A DNA stretch of 64,000 nt, taken from positions 3,100,001 to 3,164,000 of the forward strand of contig NZ_CP056087.1 of assembly GCF_001839655.2 (NCBI RefSeq), given 5' to 3'. The number at the start of each line of letters is the position of its first letter. Position 1 is the stretch's first letter. A model generated the notes under the pieces. That model searched no databases, was not told the DNA's origin, and saw only the letters and a list, made by a program, of their open reading frames with translations. Positions 18,952-28,256 of this stretch are shown piece after piece. A program made the position numbers and the translations under genes. This DNA comes from Pseudomonas argentinensis. GTDB lineage: Bacteria; Pseudomonadota; Gammaproteobacteria; Pseudomonadales; Pseudomonadaceae.

Positions 18952-19107
18952 GGCAAGCCGCTCGGTAAAAAAGTGGCAGCACAATAGAGCGCGGCGGTCA
19001 CGCTTGCCAAATATTTTGCATTTGCCCGGCCCGCTCGGCGCTGCAGCTGCCGGCCTGGGCAGGGCCCGGTAAATCCGAGTGCCAGGCTACCTTTCGGGAT
19101 GGTTGTT

Positions 19108-19129
19108 AATTAGAATCGATCTCGTTATT
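19108..19129. promoter_or_regulatory. Possible Fur-box-like dyad upstream of the sigma factor gene
   Basis: AATTAGAATCGATCTCGTTA, followed by TT, sits 24 bases before the sigma-factor ATG in a local AT-rich patch. It loosely resembles the AATnAGAAT/CTCnTTATT arms of Fur boxes that control FecI-type genes. The match is imperfect; the call rests mainly on position and context. Confidence 0.35.
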
Positions 19130-19152
19130 GATCTTTCGTAACGGGTGTTTGC

Positions 19153-19665
19153 ATGGGTGGTGTGGCTGTATCGAGCGAACGCGCGTTCGACGACCTGTAC
19201 CGGGAGCATCGCAGCTGGCTGGAGCAGTGGCTGAGCCGCCGCCTGGGCAATGGCTGGGATGCCGCCGATCTCAGCCAGGATGCCTTCTTGCGCGTGTTGG
19301 CCGGTTCCCAGGCGATCAGCGAGCTGCAGGAACCCCGTGCCTACCTGAAAACCATCGGTAAACGCCTGCTGATCAACCTCTACAAACGGCGCAGCCTGGA
19401 GCAGGCCTATCTGGAAGCGCTTGCGCAATTACCGGAAGCCTGTGCGCCGTCGCCGGAAGAGCGCTGGCTGGTGCTGGAAACCCTGCAGGCCTTGGACGAA
19501 CTGCTCGACGGCTTGCCCCAGATGGTGCGCCGGGCGTTTCTGCTCAGCCAACTCGAAGGGCTGAGCTACCGGGATATCGCCGAACGCCTCGAGGTCTCCG
19601 AGCGCAGCGTCAAGCGCTATATGGCGCAGGCCTACGAGCACTGCCTGCTGGTCGAGCTGTGCTGA
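19153..19665 (+). CDS. FecI-type ECF sigma factor
   Basis: 170 residues. Region 2 includes FDDLYREHRSWLEQWLSRRL and DAADLSQDAFLRVL (core binding and -10 recognition); region 4 includes LEGLSYRDIAERLEVSERSV, a helix-turn-helix for the -35. The size and the following fecR-like and TonB-receptor genes mark an iron-starvation cell-surface signalling sigma factor. It overlaps the anti-sigma gene by 7 bases, implying coupled, near-equal synthesis. Its target is expected to be the receptor gene at 20675. Confidence 0.9.
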   Translation: MGGVAVSSERAFDDLYREHRSWLEQWLSRRLGNGWDAADLSQDAFLRVLAGSQAISELQEPRAYLKTIGKRLLINLYKRRSLEQAYLEALAQLPEACAPSPEERWLVLETLQALDELLDGLPQMVRRAFLLSQLEGLSYRDIAERLEVSERSVKRYMAQAYEHCLLVELC

Positions 19666-20609
19666 AGCGGGAGGTCAGTGGCGACACTCGGCATGTCGCG
19701 CGCTCGGCGGCGCGTTGGCTGGCGTTGCTCGAGTCCGGCGAGGCCAGTGAGCACGACCACAGGGCCCTGCAGCGTTGGCGTGACGTGCATGCCAGCCACG
19801 AACATGCCTGGCAGAAGATTCAGGCCTTGCGTTCGCGCTTTGGCGCATTGCCATCCGAGTTGGCGATGGCCAGCCTCGACCGCCCTGACCAGGGCCGGCG
19901 GCGCCTGCTCAAGGGCATGCTCGGGTTCGCCACCCTGGCTCCAGCGGCCTGGCTGGTCAGCCGTGAACTGCCGATCGAAGCCTGGCGTGCCGATCTCTCC
20001 ACCCAGGTCGGCGAGCGGCGCCGGCTGACCCTGGCCGATGGCAGCGTGCTGGATATCAATACCGATTCTGCGCTGAACCTCGACGCCGATGGGCGTCGCC
20101 TGACTCTGCTGCGGGGCGAGGTGGCCCTGAAGGTCGCTGACAGCGCTCCATTCGTTATCGAGACCCGCCAGGGCAGGGCGACCCTTGCGGCTGGAGAGAT
20201 CTGCGTGCATCAGCAGGGCGATAGCTGCCAGTTCTCGGTGCTGGCTGGGTCGGTGCAACTGCAGGCAAGTACTCATGAGACACAGGTTCTGCAGCGGGGG
20301 CAGCGAGTCACGCTGCGCGCTGGGCGCATCCAGTCCACCCAGACCTTCGACACTGGTGCGCCTGGCTGGCGTGACGGTGTGCTGATGGCCAACGATCAGC
20401 CGCTCGGCGACTTCCTGCGCGAGCTCGACCGCTACCGGCCGGGCATTCTGCGCTGGTCGCCGGCCTTGGAGACGCTACGCGTCACCGGCAGTTTTCGCCT
20501 CGCCGATACCGATCAGATCCTCGATCTGCTGGCTGCCAGCCTGCCGCTGGACGTGCTCAAGCGTACCCGTTACTGGGTCACCCTGGTGCCGCGCGAAAAA
20601 ATTGCCTGA
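19659..20609 (+). CDS. FecR-type anti-sigma factor / signal transducer
   Basis: 316 residues, GTG start overlapping the sigma-factor stop. The N-terminal ~85 residues are the cytoplasmic sigma-binding part (ARSAARWLALLESGE, HEHAWQKIQALR); one membrane helix lies at about 90-105 after RRRLLKGMLG; the periplasmic part carries the FecR block GERRRLTLADGSVLDINTDS and ends with an STN-like region (RVTGSFRLADTDQILDLL). It relays occupancy of the outer-membrane receptor to the sigma factor. The RR motif before the helix is suggestive of Tat handling, as reported for some FecR proteins. Confidence 0.9.
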   Translation: MLKREVSGDTRHVARSAARWLALLESGEASEHDHRALQRWRDVHASHEHAWQKIQALRSRFGALPSELAMASLDRPDQGRRRLLKGMLGFATLAPAAWLVSRELPIEAWRADLSTQVGERRRLTLADGSVLDINTDSALNLDADGRRLTLLRGEVALKVADSAPFVIETRQGRATLAAGEICVHQQGDSCQFSVLAGSVQLQASTHETQVLQRGQRVTLRAGRIQSTQTFDTGAPGWRDGVLMANDQPLGDFLRELDRYRPGILRWSPALETLRVTGSFRLADTDQILDLLAASLPLDVLKRTRYWVTLVPREKIA

Positions 20610-20674
20610 AGCCTGTCCCTTTTTTTTCACCCACCTGTCATGGGAGGTAGTGAATTAAAAAGAGAGCGTCTGCC

Positions 20675-23119
20675 ATGCCTTCACTGACACGTCATCGGCC
20701 TCGTCTGGTGTCTTCGATTTCCTGCTCCACCCTGTGCCTGAGCCTGATGCTCGGGCTGGGCAGCATCGCGCCGCTGAGCGCCGGGGCACAAACCGCCGAG
20801 CGCAGCTACAGCGTGCCGAGCAGTAGCCTCGGTGAGGCCCTGAGCCGTTTCGCCAGCCAGGCCGGGGTAAGTCTGTCGGTAGATCCGGCGCTGGTCAGCG
20901 GGCGCAGCAGCCATGGGCTGTTCGGCACCTACAGCGTCGATGAAGGCTTTGCGCGCCTGCTGCAGGGCAGCGGCCTGCGCCTGCAACCGGTGGGCGACTC
21001 GGCCTATACCGTTGCGCCGGCAGCCGACAGTGCCGACACCCTGGAAATCGCCCCCACCGCCATCACCGGGGTGACCATCCCTTCGCAAAGCCTGGAAGGT
21101 GAGCGCTACGCCGGCGGCCAGGTCGCGCGCCGCAGCTCCCAGGGGCTATTGGGCTCGCGGGATTTCATGGAGTCGCCCCTGAGCATGACCACCTACACCA
21201 GCGAGGCGGTGAAAAGTACCCAGTCGCGCACCCTGGCAGACCTCACCGCCAGCGACCCGGCGGTACGCTCCACCAACCCGGCGGGCGGGCGCTTCGAGCA
21301 GTTCACAATTCGTGGTTTCAGCCTGTTCAACAGCGATGTGTCCTACGACGGGCTGTACGGCATCATGCCGACGTACTCCATCGACATGGAGATGGCCGAC
21401 CGCGTCGACATCCTTCGTGGCCCGACCCAGCTGGTCAACGGCATCTCGCCACGCGGTAGCGTCGGCGGCGGCATCAACCTGGTGCCCAAGCGCGCCACCG
21501 ACAAGCCGATCACCGAGTTCACCGGCAGCTACGCCTCGGACAGCCAAGTCGGCGGTGCCGTCGACGTGGGTCGTCGTTTTGGCGAGGACAACCGCTTCGG
21601 CATTCGTTTCAACGGCGTCAAGCAGTCCGGTGATACCGAATGGGATCACCAGAAGGTCAACCGCGAGATGGCCGTGGTCGGGCTGGATTTTCGCGACGAG
21701 CGCCTGCGCCTGTCGATGGATCTGGGGCACACCGAGCGCGATACCGATGCGCCCCAGGAGCGCGTGCTGGTCGGCGCCAATGCCCCTGTGCCAAGGGTCG
21801 ATGACGTACGCCATAACTATGCCCAGGCCTGGACGAAAGCCGAGACCAGCGACACCTTCGGTGCGCTGCGTGGTGAGTACGATATCGACGATTCGCTGAT
21901 GGTTTACGGGGCGGTAGGGGCGCGCAAGAGTAATTACGATTTCCTGCGTCATAACGTGTCGATCACCAATGCCGCTGGTGACTTCACCATCCAACCCCGT
22001 GACTTTACCCGGGATGAAGACGTACGCACTGTAAACGCAGGTGTACGCAAGTGGTTCCAGACCGGGCCCGTCAGCCATGAGGTCAATCTGGCTGCCGATT
22101 ATTTCTCGATGGATTTCGAGAATGGCGGTGGGCGTTACGCCAACCGTGCGGGCAATCTCTACAACCCGATCGCGACACCTGAGCCGACAGTGCGGACTCG
22201 TGATGATGCCAAGGTCTACACCGAGAACCGCTTCAGTGGTGTCGCGCTCTCCGACACCATGGGGTTGCTCGAGGACCGAGTGCTGCTGACGCTGGGTGCA
22301 CGCTGGCAGCGCGTGAAGGTCGATGATTGGGAAAACGGCATCAAAGGCGAGACCGGCTACGACGAGGAGAAACTGTCGCCCTCGGTCGGTGTGCTGTTCA
22401 AGGCCACCGATCAGCTGTCGCTCTACGCCAACTACATGGAAGGCCTGAGCCAGGGCAAGATCGCGCCGTCCACCGCCAACAACGAAAACCAGATATTCGC
22501 GCCCTTCATCAGTCGTCAGCTTGAGGCCGGCGCCAAGTACGACCTGGGTAGGTTCGCGATTACTGCCGCTGTGTTCCGCATCAAGCAACCGGCTTACGAG
22601 ACGGCGGCGCCAGTAGGTAGTCAAGTCGAGGGGACGTTCGGCCCCAACGGCAAGCGCATCAACGACGGTATCGAGCTGAACGTGTTTGGCGAGCCCATCG
22701 AAGGCTTCCGCCTGCTCGGGGGCGTGATGTATATCGACAGCGAGCTGAAAGACACCAATAACGGCGGCGCCAACGATGACAACCGCGCGCCGGCCACCCC
22801 CAAGTACAACGCCAACCTCGGCGCCGAATGGGACGTGCCAAGGGTTCAGGGGCTGACCCTGACCGCCCGCAGCATGTACAGCAGTTCCCAGTATCTGGAT
22901 CAGGCCAATACCAAGGAGATCGACTCCTGGACGCGCTACGACCTGGGCGCGCGCTATGTCTTCAAAGTCAGCGAGACCGATGTCACCTTGCGTGGCACCG
23001 TCGAGAACGTGGCCAACTCCCGGGACTGGATCTCGGCGGGCGCCTCGGATGACAGCGAGGCGGGCCTGACCCTTTCAACCCCGCGCACCTTCTTGCTGTC
23101 GGCAACCCTCGGGTTCTGA
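20675..23119 (+). CDS. TonB-dependent siderophore receptor with signalling domain
   Basis: 814 residues: a signal peptide to ~residue 38 (ending LSAGAQ), an STN signalling domain at ~40-115 (SYSVPSSSLGEALSRFASQA), a plug from ~150 (TIRGFSLFNSDVSYDGLYG; DRVDILRGPTQLVNG), and a beta-barrel ending in Phe (LLSATLGF), the outer-membrane insertion signal. It binds and imports a ferric siderophore and signals through the FecR-like protein upstream. Which siderophore is not clear; the plug type resembles FhuA/FpvA-like ferrisiderophore receptors. A TonB box is not clearly identifiable. Confidence 0.92.
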   Translation: MPSLTRHRPRLVSSISCSTLCLSLMLGLGSIAPLSAGAQTAERSYSVPSSSLGEALSRFASQAGVSLSVDPALVSGRSSHGLFGTYSVDEGFARLLQGSGLRLQPVGDSAYTVAPAADSADTLEIAPTAITGVTIPSQSLEGERYAGGQVARRSSQGLLGSRDFMESPLSMTTYTSEAVKSTQSRTLADLTASDPAVRSTNPAGGRFEQFTIRGFSLFNSDVSYDGLYGIMPTYSIDMEMADRVDILRGPTQLVNGISPRGSVGGGINLVPKRATDKPITEFTGSYASDSQVGGAVDVGRRFGEDNRFGIRFNGVKQSGDTEWDHQKVNREMAVVGLDFRDERLRLSMDLGHTERDTDAPQERVLVGANAPVPRVDDVRHNYAQAWTKAETSDTFGALRGEYDIDDSLMVYGAVGARKSNYDFLRHNVSITNAAGDFTIQPRDFTRDEDVRTVNAGVRKWFQTGPVSHEVNLAADYFSMDFENGGGRYANRAGNLYNPIATPEPTVRTRDDAKVYTENRFSGVALSDTMGLLEDRVLLTLGARWQRVKVDDWENGIKGETGYDEEKLSPSVGVLFKATDQLSLYANYMEGLSQGKIAPSTANNENQIFAPFISRQLEAGAKYDLGRFAITAAVFRIKQPAYETAAPVGSQVEGTFGPNGKRINDGIELNVFGEPIEGFRLLGGVMYIDSELKDTNNGGANDDNRAPATPKYNANLGAEWDVPRVQGLTLTARSMYSSSQYLDQANTKEIDSWTRYDLGARYVFKVSETDVTLRGTVENVANSRDWISAGASDDSEAGLTLSTPRTFLLSATLGF

Positions 23120-23139
23120 TCCAGTGACTAGGATCGAAT

Positions 23140-23550
23140 TTGCAGGGTAGTAACAGGTCGTTGTCCGGGCGCACATTGATGCGCCTGTCCCTGGGCGTTC
23201 TAGCTGGCGGTGCAATCCCCCTGGCCAAGGCCGGGCCTGCACCGCGGCGCGTCATCAGCCTGTTTCAAGGCGCCACCGACACTGCGGTGGCGCTTGGCAT
23301 TCGGCCGGCCGGCGTGGTCGATCCGCGGAGCGAGAAACCCATGTATCGGTACCTGCGCCGGTCCTGGCCGGCGTGGCCCATGCCGGCCTGGAGACCCCGC
23401 CGAGCCTGGCGGACATCGCCTCGCTCAGCCCGGACCTGATCGTCGCCTCGCGCTTTCGCCGCGAGCGGATTGCCAGGCTGCTCGAACAGCCATGCCGGCA
23501 GCGTACTGGCCGAGCTGGGTTTCGTGTGGAACCAGCGGACTATTGCTCGA
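23140..23550 (+). pseudogene. Remnant of a FecB-like periplasmic iron-siderophore binding protein
   Basis: Three fragments of one protein lie in changing frames. Frame 1 has RVISLFQGATDTAVALGIRP, then AGVVDPRSEKPMYRYL. After about 23370 the reading continues in frame 3 with HAGLETPPSLADIASLSPDL, then IVASRFRRERIARLLEQ. From 23494 frame 1 returns with AGSVLAELGFVWNQ, a typical C-terminal block of this family. About half of a normal ~300-residue protein is missing at the second junction. It lies just behind the TonB receptor, where a siderophore ABC importer gene would be expected, so the import route of this locus seems to have decayed. Confidence 0.8.
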
Positions 23551-23611
23551 CCTGCCCGTTGATCCGCCCGAAGGCCCCCGCGATGACGCCAGCGACCGAA
23601 ACCGTTGCCGC

Positions 23612-23899
23612 TTATCGCGGTTCCGCGCTCGGGTGGCCATCCCCTCGTCTGTCTGCCAGCGCGATCTTGGCGCCATTCTCCTGATTGACCATCCAGCGCA
23701 GCAGGCTGACCAGCGACACCTTGTGATCCCGCGTGGCGCCCCAGATGGACTGGTTCTCGCAATACAGCTCGGTATAGCGGCTGAGCACCAGGTGGCGGCC
23801 ATCGGTGTCGAGGCGCAGTTCCAGTTCGCGGCAATGCAGGGTGGTCATATCCGGGGTTCTGATTCGCCGGTGTAGGACCAGCACGTCTTCAACGCTCAT
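23612..23899 (-). CDS. Small hypothetical protein overlapping mlaA 3' end
   Basis: 95 residues starting MSVEDVLVLHRRIR; GGAG lies 8-11 bases upstream of ATG 23899. The start overlaps the end of mlaA by 11 bases, suggesting translational coupling. Pattern RELELRLDTDGRHLVLSRY then VSLVSLLRWMVNQENGAKI looks like a small alpha/beta soluble protein; no signal peptide. I do not recognise the family. The gene runs towards, but does not overlap, the FecB-like remnant on the other strand. Confidence 0.6.
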   Translation of the reverse strand: MSVEDVLVLHRRIRTPDMTTLHCRELELRLDTDGRHLVLSRYTELYCENQSIWGATRDHKVSLVSLLRWMVNQENGAKIALADRRGDGHPSAEPR

Positions 23900-24662
23900 C
23901 GCTCGCTCCACAAAGATCCGCTTGTGTGCCGAGTTTGCCCTCGGCGACGAAATGCGCTCGCCGCTCGGCCACCGCATCGCGCAGGGCCAGGTAGTAATCG
24001 GGCTGCTTTCTCAGCTCGTCGGTCAGCGGCAGCGCCTCGGCGCGGCCATCGACGATGCCGCCGACGGTATTCACCGTGCCCAGTGTCTCCAGGGTGTCGC
24101 TGTTGCTGCCGAACGGCGAGACCACGAAACTCAGTACCTTGCCGCTGGCGTCGCGCAGGTTGCCGGTGCCCAGCAGCGGCAATTCGACGATCGGGCCGTT
24201 GGCGATATTCCACACGCCGAAGGTCTGGCCGAAGTCCGCCTCGTGACGTTCGATGTCCAGCCGTCCGGACACGTCGATCAGGCCGAGGATACCCACCGTG
24301 GTATTGAGCGCGAAGCGGCCGACCGTGGTGACCGAGCGCCGACCGTTGCCCTGCAGCAGATCGTTGATGAACACCTTGGGTTCGCCGAAGTTGGCGACGA
24401 AATTGTGCACGCCGCCCTGCACGAAGCCGGGCAGGTGCCGATAGCCGCGGGCCACCGGGGCCAGCAGGTAGTCGTCGACGCTGCGGTTGAACGCGAAGAT
24501 GCCGCGGTTGAGCGGCTCGACCGGGTCATGGGGCGCTGCCAGCGTGCCCTGGCAAAGCTGGGTGGAAGAAGGGGTGGGGCTGGCACAGCCCGCGGCCAGG
24601 CTCAGGGCAGCAGCCAGCGAAAGCGTACGGGTGAAGGGACGAGCGAAAGCAGGAGTCGGCAT
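23889..24662 (-). CDS. mlaA: MlaA/VacJ outer-membrane lipid-asymmetry lipoprotein
   Basis: 257 residues. Lipoprotein signal with lipobox LAAGC (Cys ~residue 22). The family core is visible: DPVEPLNRGIFAFNRSVDDY, NFGEPKVFINDLLQGN, RFALNTTVGILGLIDV and WNIANGPIVELPLLG. MlaA removes misplaced phospholipids from the outer leaflet of the outer membrane and hands them to the Mla shuttle; no other mla gene is nearby. ATG 24662 has GAGG upstream; an open extension to 24806 is not supported. Divergent from the two-component system. Confidence 0.9.
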   Translation of the reverse strand: MPTPAFARPFTRTLSLAAALSLAAGCASPTPSSTQLCQGTLAAPHDPVEPLNRGIFAFNRSVDDYLLAPVARGYRHLPGFVQGGVHNFVANFGEPKVFINDLLQGNGRRSVTTVGRFALNTTVGILGLIDVSGRLDIERHEADFGQTFGVWNIANGPIVELPLLGTGNLRDASGKVLSFVVSPFGSNSDTLETLGTVNTVGGIVDGRAEALPLTDELRKQPDYYLALRDAVAERRAHFVAEGKLGTQADLCGASDER

Positions 24663-24826
24663 GGGTGATCCTCGATGGAAATTGCGCCGATGCTGCCTGG
24701 CAGGTTTTGCCGGTGAATGTCCGCCTTGTTGCGAAATCGCCGCTTTATTGCCGGATTGAAATATATGACGCGCCCGCGCCAATGGTTTTAGATAGCCGCT
24801 CCACAACTGCCCGCAGCGAGCCCCGC

Positions 24827-25540
24827 GTGAACCACCTATTGCTGGTGGACGATGACCTCGACGTCCTCGCCCTCCTGAAGAAATTCCTCGAGCTGCACGG
24901 CTACCGCGTCGACGTGGCCACCGATGGCGCCAGCCTGTGGCAGGCGATGCAGCGCCAGCAGCCCGACCTGGTGATCCTCGACGTCATGCTGCCGGGGGAG
25001 AGCGGGCTGGTGCTCTGTCAGCGCCTGCGCAGCGAACACGGCATGGCGGTGATCATGCTCACCGCCATGGGCGAACTCAGCGACCGCGTGGTGGGCCTGG
25101 AGCTTGGCGCCGATGACTACCTCACCAAGCCCTTCGACGCCCGTGAGCTGCTGGCCAGGGTGCGCGCGGTGCTGCGTCGTACCGGCCAAGTCAGGAGCGT
25201 GCTCAACGACAAGCCGCGACCGACCCTGGAGTTCGCCGGCTGGCAGCTGGACGTCACGCGCCGGGAACTGCGCTCGCCGGACAAGGTGATGATTCCGCTG
25301 TCCGGTGGCGAATTCGAGTTGCTGCTGGTGTTCGCCGAGCACCCGCGCCGGGTGCTCAGCCGCCAGCAACTGCTGGACATGACCCGCGGCGAGGCCTTTG
25401 AGGCCTTCGATCGCAGCATCGACGTGCAGGTCAGCCGCCTGCGCCGCAAGCTGGAGGGCGATGTCAGCGGCGTGCCGATGATCCGCACGGTGCGCAACAG
25501 TGGCTACCTGTTCACTCCCAGCGTGCTGGTGAAACGATGA
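24827..25540 (+). CDS. OmpR-family response regulator
   Basis: 237 residues from the GTG at 24827 (VNHLLLVDDD). Receiver domain: acidic pair in VDDD, phospho-acceptor Asp in VILDVMLPGE, and Lys in YLTKPF. The winged-helix DNA-binding domain includes SGGEFELLLVFAEHPRRVLS and RSIDVQVSRLRRKLE, then IRTVRNSGYLF. An ATG at 24782 would add 15 residues; neither start has a strong ribosome site, and the GTG places the receiver right at the N-terminus. It overlaps the kinase gene by 4 bases. Confidence 0.88.
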   Translation: MNHLLLVDDDLDVLALLKKFLELHGYRVDVATDGASLWQAMQRQQPDLVILDVMLPGESGLVLCQRLRSEHGMAVIMLTAMGELSDRVVGLELGADDYLTKPFDARELLARVRAVLRRTGQVRSVLNDKPRPTLEFAGWQLDVTRRELRSPDKVMIPLSGGEFELLLVFAEHPRRVLSRQQLLDMTRGEAFEAFDRSIDVQVSRLRRKLEGDVSGVPMIRTVRNSGYLFTPSVLVKR

Positions 25541-26883
25541 AGCCGCTGCAATGGCTCAACTGCCCCAGCGATACGGTGGCGCGCTGGATCGCCCTGACCA
25601 CCATGGCCGCCATGCTGACCGCGCTGCTGCTGACCTGGGCACTCAGCCAGCTGGCCGGCGTATGGGCACGGCCACCGCTGCTGCAGACCGGACTGCTGGA
25701 GAGCCTGGCCAGTATCAGCCGGATCATCGACGCCGCGCCGGTCGAGCAGCGGCCGTCCATCGCCAGGTTCGCCAGTAATGAGATATACAGCACCACCTGG
25801 CTGCGCCGCTTCGAGGATGCCGAGGTGCCCACGCCGTACGACGATGCGGAGTTTCGCGCCGGGGAAGAGTTTCTGCGCAGCCAGTTGGGCAATCCCAACG
25901 CCAGGATCCTGGGCTATGAGCCGGATGAATGGCCGGTCAACGACCCACGGGCAGGTTATGCCCTGTTGGTCGAATTGCGCGACGGCTCATGGGTGAAGTT
26001 CTCGGCATTCACCCGCAACTGGGGCCTCGACCCATTGCCGCGCAACCTGATCGTCATCGCCCTGGTGCTGCTGTCGACCATTGCCGTGGCGCTGATCGCC
26101 ACACGCCATCTGGCTGGGCCGCTGGAGCGCTTCGCCCGCGGCGCCCGGCGCTTCGGCAGTGATTTCCGCGCGCCGCCCATCGCCGTCGAGGGGCCCCGGG
26201 AGATCCGCCAGGCCATCGTCGCCTTCAATGCCATGCAGGCGCAGTTGCAGCACTTCATCCATGACCGCACACAGATGCTCGCGGCGATTTCCCACGACCT
26301 GCGCACGCCGCTTACGCGCATGCGCCTGCGCGGCGAATTCATCGACGACCCGGAGCAGCAGGCCAAGCTGTTTCGCGATGTGGACGAGATGCAGGCGATG
26401 ATCAACAGCGCCCTGGAATTCTTCCGCGACGAAGCCCGCCTGGAACCGGCGACCGCCTTCGACCTCGCCGGGTTGCTGCACACCCTGGTCGACGACTACC
26501 GGGATGCCGGCATCGAGGTGCAGCTGAGCCCTCCCGGGCGACTGGTCTATGTCGGTCGGCCGATCGGCATCAAGCGCGCGCTCGGCAACCTGCTCGACAA
26601 CGCCATCAAGTATGGCCGCGAGCCGGCCGTCACTCTGGAGCAGGGCGCACACGGCGTGCTCATCCGCGTGCGGGACCGCGGGCCGGGCATCGACCCGGCG
26701 TATCAGGAGGAGGTCTTCAAACCCTTCTTCCGTATCGAGGGCTCGCGCAACAAGCACACCGGCGGCGTTGGCCTGGGGCTTTGTGCCGCCCGGGCCATCG
26801 TGCTGGAACACGGCGGCAGCCTGTCCTTGCGCAATCGCCCCCGCGGCGGCCTGGACGTGCGAGTCGAACTGCCGTTCACCTGA
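25537..26883 (+). CDS. EnvZ-like sensor histidine kinase
   Basis: 448 residues. Two membrane helices (~17-40 and ~168-190) bracket a periplasmic sensor domain of about 125 residues; HAMP follows. The phospho-accepting His is His253 in AISHDLRTPLTRMR. The ATPase part shows the N box LGNLLDNAIKYG, the G1 box RDRGPGI and the G2 box HTGGVGLGLCAARAI. Partner of the overlapping response regulator. The signal sensed cannot be inferred; the divergent mlaA hints at envelope stress but is weak evidence. Confidence 0.9.
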   Translation: MKPLQWLNCPSDTVARWIALTTMAAMLTALLLTWALSQLAGVWARPPLLQTGLLESLASISRIIDAAPVEQRPSIARFASNEIYSTTWLRRFEDAEVPTPYDDAEFRAGEEFLRSQLGNPNARILGYEPDEWPVNDPRAGYALLVELRDGSWVKFSAFTRNWGLDPLPRNLIVIALVLLSTIAVALIATRHLAGPLERFARGARRFGSDFRAPPIAVEGPREIRQAIVAFNAMQAQLQHFIHDRTQMLAAISHDLRTPLTRMRLRGEFIDDPEQQAKLFRDVDEMQAMINSALEFFRDEARLEPATAFDLAGLLHTLVDDYRDAGIEVQLSPPGRLVYVGRPIGIKRALGNLLDNAIKYGREPAVTLEQGAHGVLIRVRDRGPGIDPAYQEEVFKPFFRIEGSRNKHTGGVGLGLCAARAIVLEHGGSLSLRNRPRGGLDVRVELPFT

Positions 26884-27126
26884 GCACCTTACGACGTTCA
26901 GCTGACCGGTCCGGCCTTCCGGCTCGCCAAGAAGGCCCCAGCCGGAGGGCTCGTGGACGTCCGGCGACGTCATCGTGACAAAGCCGGCCGGTTCGACAGG
27001 TTTCTGATGGACGCCGGCCGGCAGAGGATCCTTCTTGAAGGAAGGCGATTGGTGGGCGCCCAGCGGATCCGCGCTGGTCTCGCGCTCGGCCATCTTGCGC
27101 GTGCCATTTTCCAAGAAGGCGAACAC
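26884..27126 (-). CDS. Candidate small protein gene (3' end unclear)
   Basis: In the 416-base gap between the kinase and the nuclease gene, the minus strand reads like protein: GTG 27126 (AGGA 8-11 bases upstream) or ATG 27093, then KKDPLPAGVHQKPVEPAGFV, TMTSPDVHEPSG and WGLLGEPEGRTGQL. Third codon positions are strongly G/C up to about 26895. The frame then runs on antisense through the kinase without a stop; a one-base shift at about 26895 would meet a TAA (GTCGTAAGG), so a frameshift may have removed the natural end. I do not recognise the family. Confidence 0.4.
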
Positions 27127-27299
27127 TGAAGTTCCTGTGCAGCCTGGGCGTCGCTGCGTTCTCCCGTTTACTCCTAAGCGGGCCGCGGGCCATGGGCGGT
27201 GGTTGACGGTCGAACAGCCTCGACCGGCCGTTACATAAGTTGCACCGGCTGCCGGTTGCGCAGGTCACAAGCCTACGATGATCATCCTGGGAGCCGCCG

Positions 27300-28100
27300 A
27301 TGAAACGCCTGCGCATCGCCACCTTCAATATCAATGGCATCAACGCCCGACTGCCCAACCTGCTGAGCTGGCTGGAGCGCGAGCAGCCGGACGTGGTGTG
27401 CCTGCAGGAGCTCAAGACGCCGGACAAGTCGTTCCCGGCCAGGGATATCGAAGCGGCCGGCTACGGCGTGGTATATCAGGGGCAGACGTCGTGGAACGGC
27501 GTGGCTATTCTCGGCCGCGACACCCAGCCCCTGGAAATTCGTCGCGGCCTGCCCGGCGCCGAATGGGACACCCAGGCGCGCTATATCGAGGCGGCGGTAC
27601 TCGGCGTGGTGGTGGCCTGCCTGTACCTGCCCAACGGCAACCCGCAGCCCGGCCCGAAATTCGCTTACAAGCTCAGGTGGTTCGAGCACCTGATCGAGCA
27701 TGCACAGACCCTCCAGGCCAGCGAGCACCCCGTGGTGCTGGCTGGCGACTTCAACGTGGTGCCAACCGATTTCGATATCTACAACACCCGTTCCTGGCTG
27801 AAGGATGCCTTGCTGCAGCCCGAGAGCCGCGAGTGTTTCCAGCGTCTGCTGGATCAGGGCTGGGTGGACGCGTTGCGCACCCTGCACCCGGATGAACAAT
27901 TGTTCACCTTCTGGGACTACTTCCGTCGCCACTGGCAGAGCAACTCCGGGCTGCGGATCGACCACCTGCTGCTCAACCCGGCACTGGCGCCCTACCTGCA
28001 GGCGGCGGGCGTGGACACCTGGGTGCGTGGCGAGGAGCACCCCAGTGACCATGCGCCAACCTGGATCCAGCTGAGCAGCCGCAAACGGCGAAGCAAATGA
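27300..28100 (+). CDS. xthA: Exodeoxyribonuclease III family AP endonuclease
   Basis: 266 residues of the exonuclease-endonuclease-phosphatase fold. Active-site blocks: ATFNINGINARLPNL, the Glu of CLQELKT, YLPNGNP, the Asp/Asn of AGDFNV, and the terminal SDHAPTW. It acts on abasic sites and 3' ends in base-excision repair. It stands alone; the start at 27300 follows GGGAG. The family call is firm, though pseudomonads may hold more than one ExoIII paralogue, so the symbol is less certain. Confidence 0.9.
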   Translation: MKRLRIATFNINGINARLPNLLSWLEREQPDVVCLQELKTPDKSFPARDIEAAGYGVVYQGQTSWNGVAILGRDTQPLEIRRGLPGAEWDTQARYIEAAVLGVVVACLYLPNGNPQPGPKFAYKLRWFEHLIEHAQTLQASEHPVVLAGDFNVVPTDFDIYNTRSWLKDALLQPESRECFQRLLDQGWVDALRTLHPDEQLFTFWDYFRRHWQSNSGLRIDHLLLNPALAPYLQAAGVDTWVRGEEHPSDHAPTWIQLSSRKRRSK

Positions 28101-28256
28101 CGCCCATGCTGAACCCTTATGGACGATCAGAGGTTTTATTTCTTTTGGAAATAAGTAAAGACCGTTTTCATATTTGCAGCCGCTTTGGGTGACAAGGACA
28201 ATGCTCTATTACGCAATTTTTTGATACAGGTCAAAGCCTTACTTTAAAGGTGCCTT

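Noticed and set aside
25987..26880. Long minus-strand frame antisense to the histidine kinase
   Set aside because: The kinase on the plus strand is complete with all motifs; the antisense peptide is a shadow. Only the part beyond the kinase (26884-27126) looks protein-like.
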